NCBI RefSeq assembly: GCF_001282625.1
Contig: NZ_CTEJ01000002.1
Span: 808,501-872,500, forward strand
DNA length: 64,000 bases
Reading direction: 5' to 3'
Source of the DNA: Lascolabacillus massiliensis
GTDB taxonomy: Bacteria > Bacteroidota > Bacteroidia > Bacteroidales > Dysgonomonadaceae
Within the stretch, counting starts at the first letter, position 1, and each line of letters opens with the position of its first letter. The position numbers were made by a program, and so were the translations under genes. The notes under the pieces are model-generated. The model was not told the origin of the DNA and ran no database searches. It worked only from the letters and a program-made list of their open reading frames with translations. Positions 62,720 to 64,000 of this stretch are shown one piece after another.

Positions 62720-62726
62720 GGTAGTA

Positions 62727-63371
62727 ATGGCAAAAAATAAAAAGTATTATGTTGTTTGGAAAGGAGTAGCACCCGGTGTATACTCCTCCTGGGATGATTG
62801 CAGGAAGAACGTGCATGGCTTTGAGAATGCATTGTATAAATCATTCTCCTCAGCTGAAGAAGCTCAGCGTGCATTTACAGAAAATCCATGGAAGCATCTA
62901 ACCTCCAAAAATGGAAATAATAAGCAAAAAAAAGAAAAGGCTACTCCTTCAAATATTTCAGAAAACATAATTACCGAAAGTATTGCTGTTGATGCAGCAT
63001 GCAGCGGTAACCCCGGTCTGCTTGAGTATAGAGGTGTTTATGTAGCAGATGGTATCGAAATATTTCATGTAGGTCCTTTAGAAGATGGGACAAACAATAT
63101 AGGAGAATTTCTTGCTATTGTACATGCACTTGCACTGCTTAAAAATGATAATAAGAATACACCTATCTACTCAGACAGTGTAAATGCAATAAAATGGGTT
63201 GCCAGAAAAAAATGCAATACCAAGCTTGAACGTACAGAAAGGAACAGGCCGATTTTTGAACTTATTGAGCGAGCTGAAAAGTGGCTGAAAATCAACAGCT
63301 ATTCAAATCCAATAATTAAATGGGAAACTGCCGATTGGGGAGAAATACCGGCAGATTTCGGAAGAAAATAA
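62727..63371 (+). CDS. rnhA: Ribonuclease H with viroplasmin-like N-terminal domain
   Basis: Cuts RNA in RNA-DNA hybrids. I place the start at ATG 62727 (214 residues), giving the viroplasmin-type RNA/DNA-binding module at the N-terminus (KKYYVVWKGVAPGVYSSWDD, about 5-24). The longer frame overlaps the previous gene. After a Lys/Asn-rich linker comes the RNase H core: Asp89 in SIAVDAACSGNP, Glu127 in NNIGEFLA, Asp150 in IYSDS, and a C-terminal Asp in the IPADFGRK segment. This domain pairing is seen in many Bacteroidota. Confidence 0.92.
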   Translation: MAKNKKYYVVWKGVAPGVYSSWDDCRKNVHGFENALYKSFSSAEEAQRAFTENPWKHLTSKNGNNKQKKEKATPSNISENIITESIAVDAACSGNPGLLEYRGVYVADGIEIFHVGPLEDGTNNIGEFLAIVHALALLKNDNKNTPIYSDSVNAIKWVARKKCNTKLERTERNRPIFELIERAEKWLKINSYSNPIIKWETADWGEIPADFGRK

Positions 63372-64000
63372 TTAATCCTCCTCTTCCTCTTCAGGGAAAT
63401 ATGGCTTGGGAGGTTTAACTGAAGGGAATACTCTGCGTACATTCTCAGCAATTCTTAAAGCAAACTCCTCTCTATCCATATTAATTGCCTGTGATGCCTG
63501 AAGATAAACATCTCGAATAGACATTTCACCCTCATCGGTCTCACAGAACAGTGAGTCAATCGGTATCATCTGTAGTGAATCTATATTGATGGATTCTCCA
63601 ACAGAAAAAAGAAATCCTTCATTAATAAGTCTTTTTGTCAATTCAGGCTTTCCCCTGTATCCATGGATTACCCATGGTTGTGTAGGTTTGGTCTCCTTCT
63701 TGACTTTAATCAGCTCTTCCCACGCTTTAACACAGTGGATTATTATCGGTTTACCCAAACTCTCAGATAACGCAATATGTTTCTTGAAAACAGGAATTTG
63801 CACATCCAATGAAGGCCCTTTCAGCTTATCCAGTCCGGTCTCCCCTATTGCAACGATACGCGGATCAGATGAAATCTCAGCAAGATAAGCCATTTGTGTT
63901 TCACTATCCTCAGAGTACCATGGATGAATACCGCAAGAGAATGAATGTCTTTGGTGAAGTTCTTTAGCAACTTCAAATTCAAGTGAGTATACGTCGAAGA
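63372..64000 (-). CDS. TatD-family metal-dependent hydrolase, C-terminal part (runs off window end)
   Basis: The frame is open through base 64000, about 209 residues being present. Motifs from the right edge inward: CGIHPWYSED, VAIGETGLDK (metal-binding Glu), PIIIHCVKAWEEL (His), VIHGYRG (His) and CETDEGE (Asp). This is the TatD deoxyribonuclease fold. The first His-x-His motif lies outside the window. The ATG at 63893 is internal, not the start. Its stop abuts the rnhA stop with no gap. Confidence 0.88.
   Translation of the reverse strand, partial: FDVYSLEFEVAKELHQRHSFSCGIHPWYSEDSETQMAYLAEISSDPRIVAIGETGLDKLKGPSLDVQIPVFKKHIALSESLGKPIIIHCVKAWEELIKVKKETKPTQPWVIHGYRGKPELTKRLINEGFLFSVGESINIDSLQMIPIDSLFCETDEGEMSIRDVYLQASQAINMDREEFALRIAENVRRVFPSVKPPKPYFPEEEEED

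Noticed and set aside
62646-62726. 27-codon extension of RNase H overlapping the previous gene
   Set aside because: The viroplasmin domain starts at the ATG at 62727; the extension is the other frame of the upstream gene.
63372-63893. Complete 173-residue TatD-like protein starting at 63893
   Set aside because: The frame continues upstream to the window edge with conserved TatD residues (GIHPW), so the ATG is internal and the gene is truncated by the window.

Overview
The window looks like a chromosomal segment of a Bacteroidota bacterium, most likely order Bacteroidales. The evidence is an AT-rich sequence, two SusC/SusD polysaccharide utilisation loci (PULs), FecI/FecR-type sigma/anti-sigma signalling, several TAnnTTTG-type -7 promoter elements with few clear Shine-Dalgarno sequences, and Bacteroidales-type conserved genes (DUF3822, FtsL-like protein, viroplasmin-type RNase H, SPFH/ribbon-helix-helix operon). 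I cannot name the genus. I recognised no tRNA, rRNA, insertion sequence, phage gene or CRISPR array, and every complete gene appears intact.

Layout. 1-2516 (minus) is the start of the division/cell-wall cluster: mraZ, rsmH, ftsL-like and the 5' part of ftsI, with a probable MraZ operator upstream. 2787-4685 (plus) is an acyltransferase pair resembling the glycine-lipid genes glsA/glsB. 4969-17215 (plus) is an alpha-glucan (starch/maltodextrin) PUL: susC, susD, a surface protein with four CBM26-like repeats, and three GH13 enzymes. A flavodoxin, an MFS sugar transporter and a LacI-type regulator follow. Two matching LacI-type operators, one before susC and one before the transporter, lie at the same distance from their -7 elements, so the regulator probably controls uptake at both membranes.

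20778-28754 holds housekeeping and conserved genes: arginine deiminase, HAD phosphatase, rsmI, a RecD-like helicase, DUF3822, rsmD. 28879-30921 is a BtuB-like TonB receptor with an unusually long signal region. 31259-44180 is a second PUL, apparently for alpha-mannan: ECF sigma factor, FecR anti-sigma, SusC with an STN signalling domain, SusD, two SusE-like lipoproteins, GH76 endo-mannanase and GH92 mannosidase. The STN domain, anti-sigma and sigma factor suggest substrate sensing through the envelope.

44204-55332 (mostly minus) has recG, glyA, a GDP-fucose synthase, rmlB/rmlC/rmlA, trmD and a TonB-type outer-membrane protein. 55437-57093 (minus) is an operon of SPFH protein, small membrane protein and a 55-residue ribbon-helix-helix protein. 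57287-59551 carries tandem membrane metallophosphoesterases. The end carries murF, a C1 peptidase, a small membrane protein, RNase H and a truncated TatD-family nuclease.

The most notable regulatory findings are the paired LacI operators (one embedded in the end of the lacI coding sequence), the decamer repeats before mraZ, a 22-bp perfect inverted repeat before the ECF sigma gene, and hairpins between genes inside both PULs. No clearly undescribed system was found; the least explained coding module is the SPFH/membrane protein/RHH operon.
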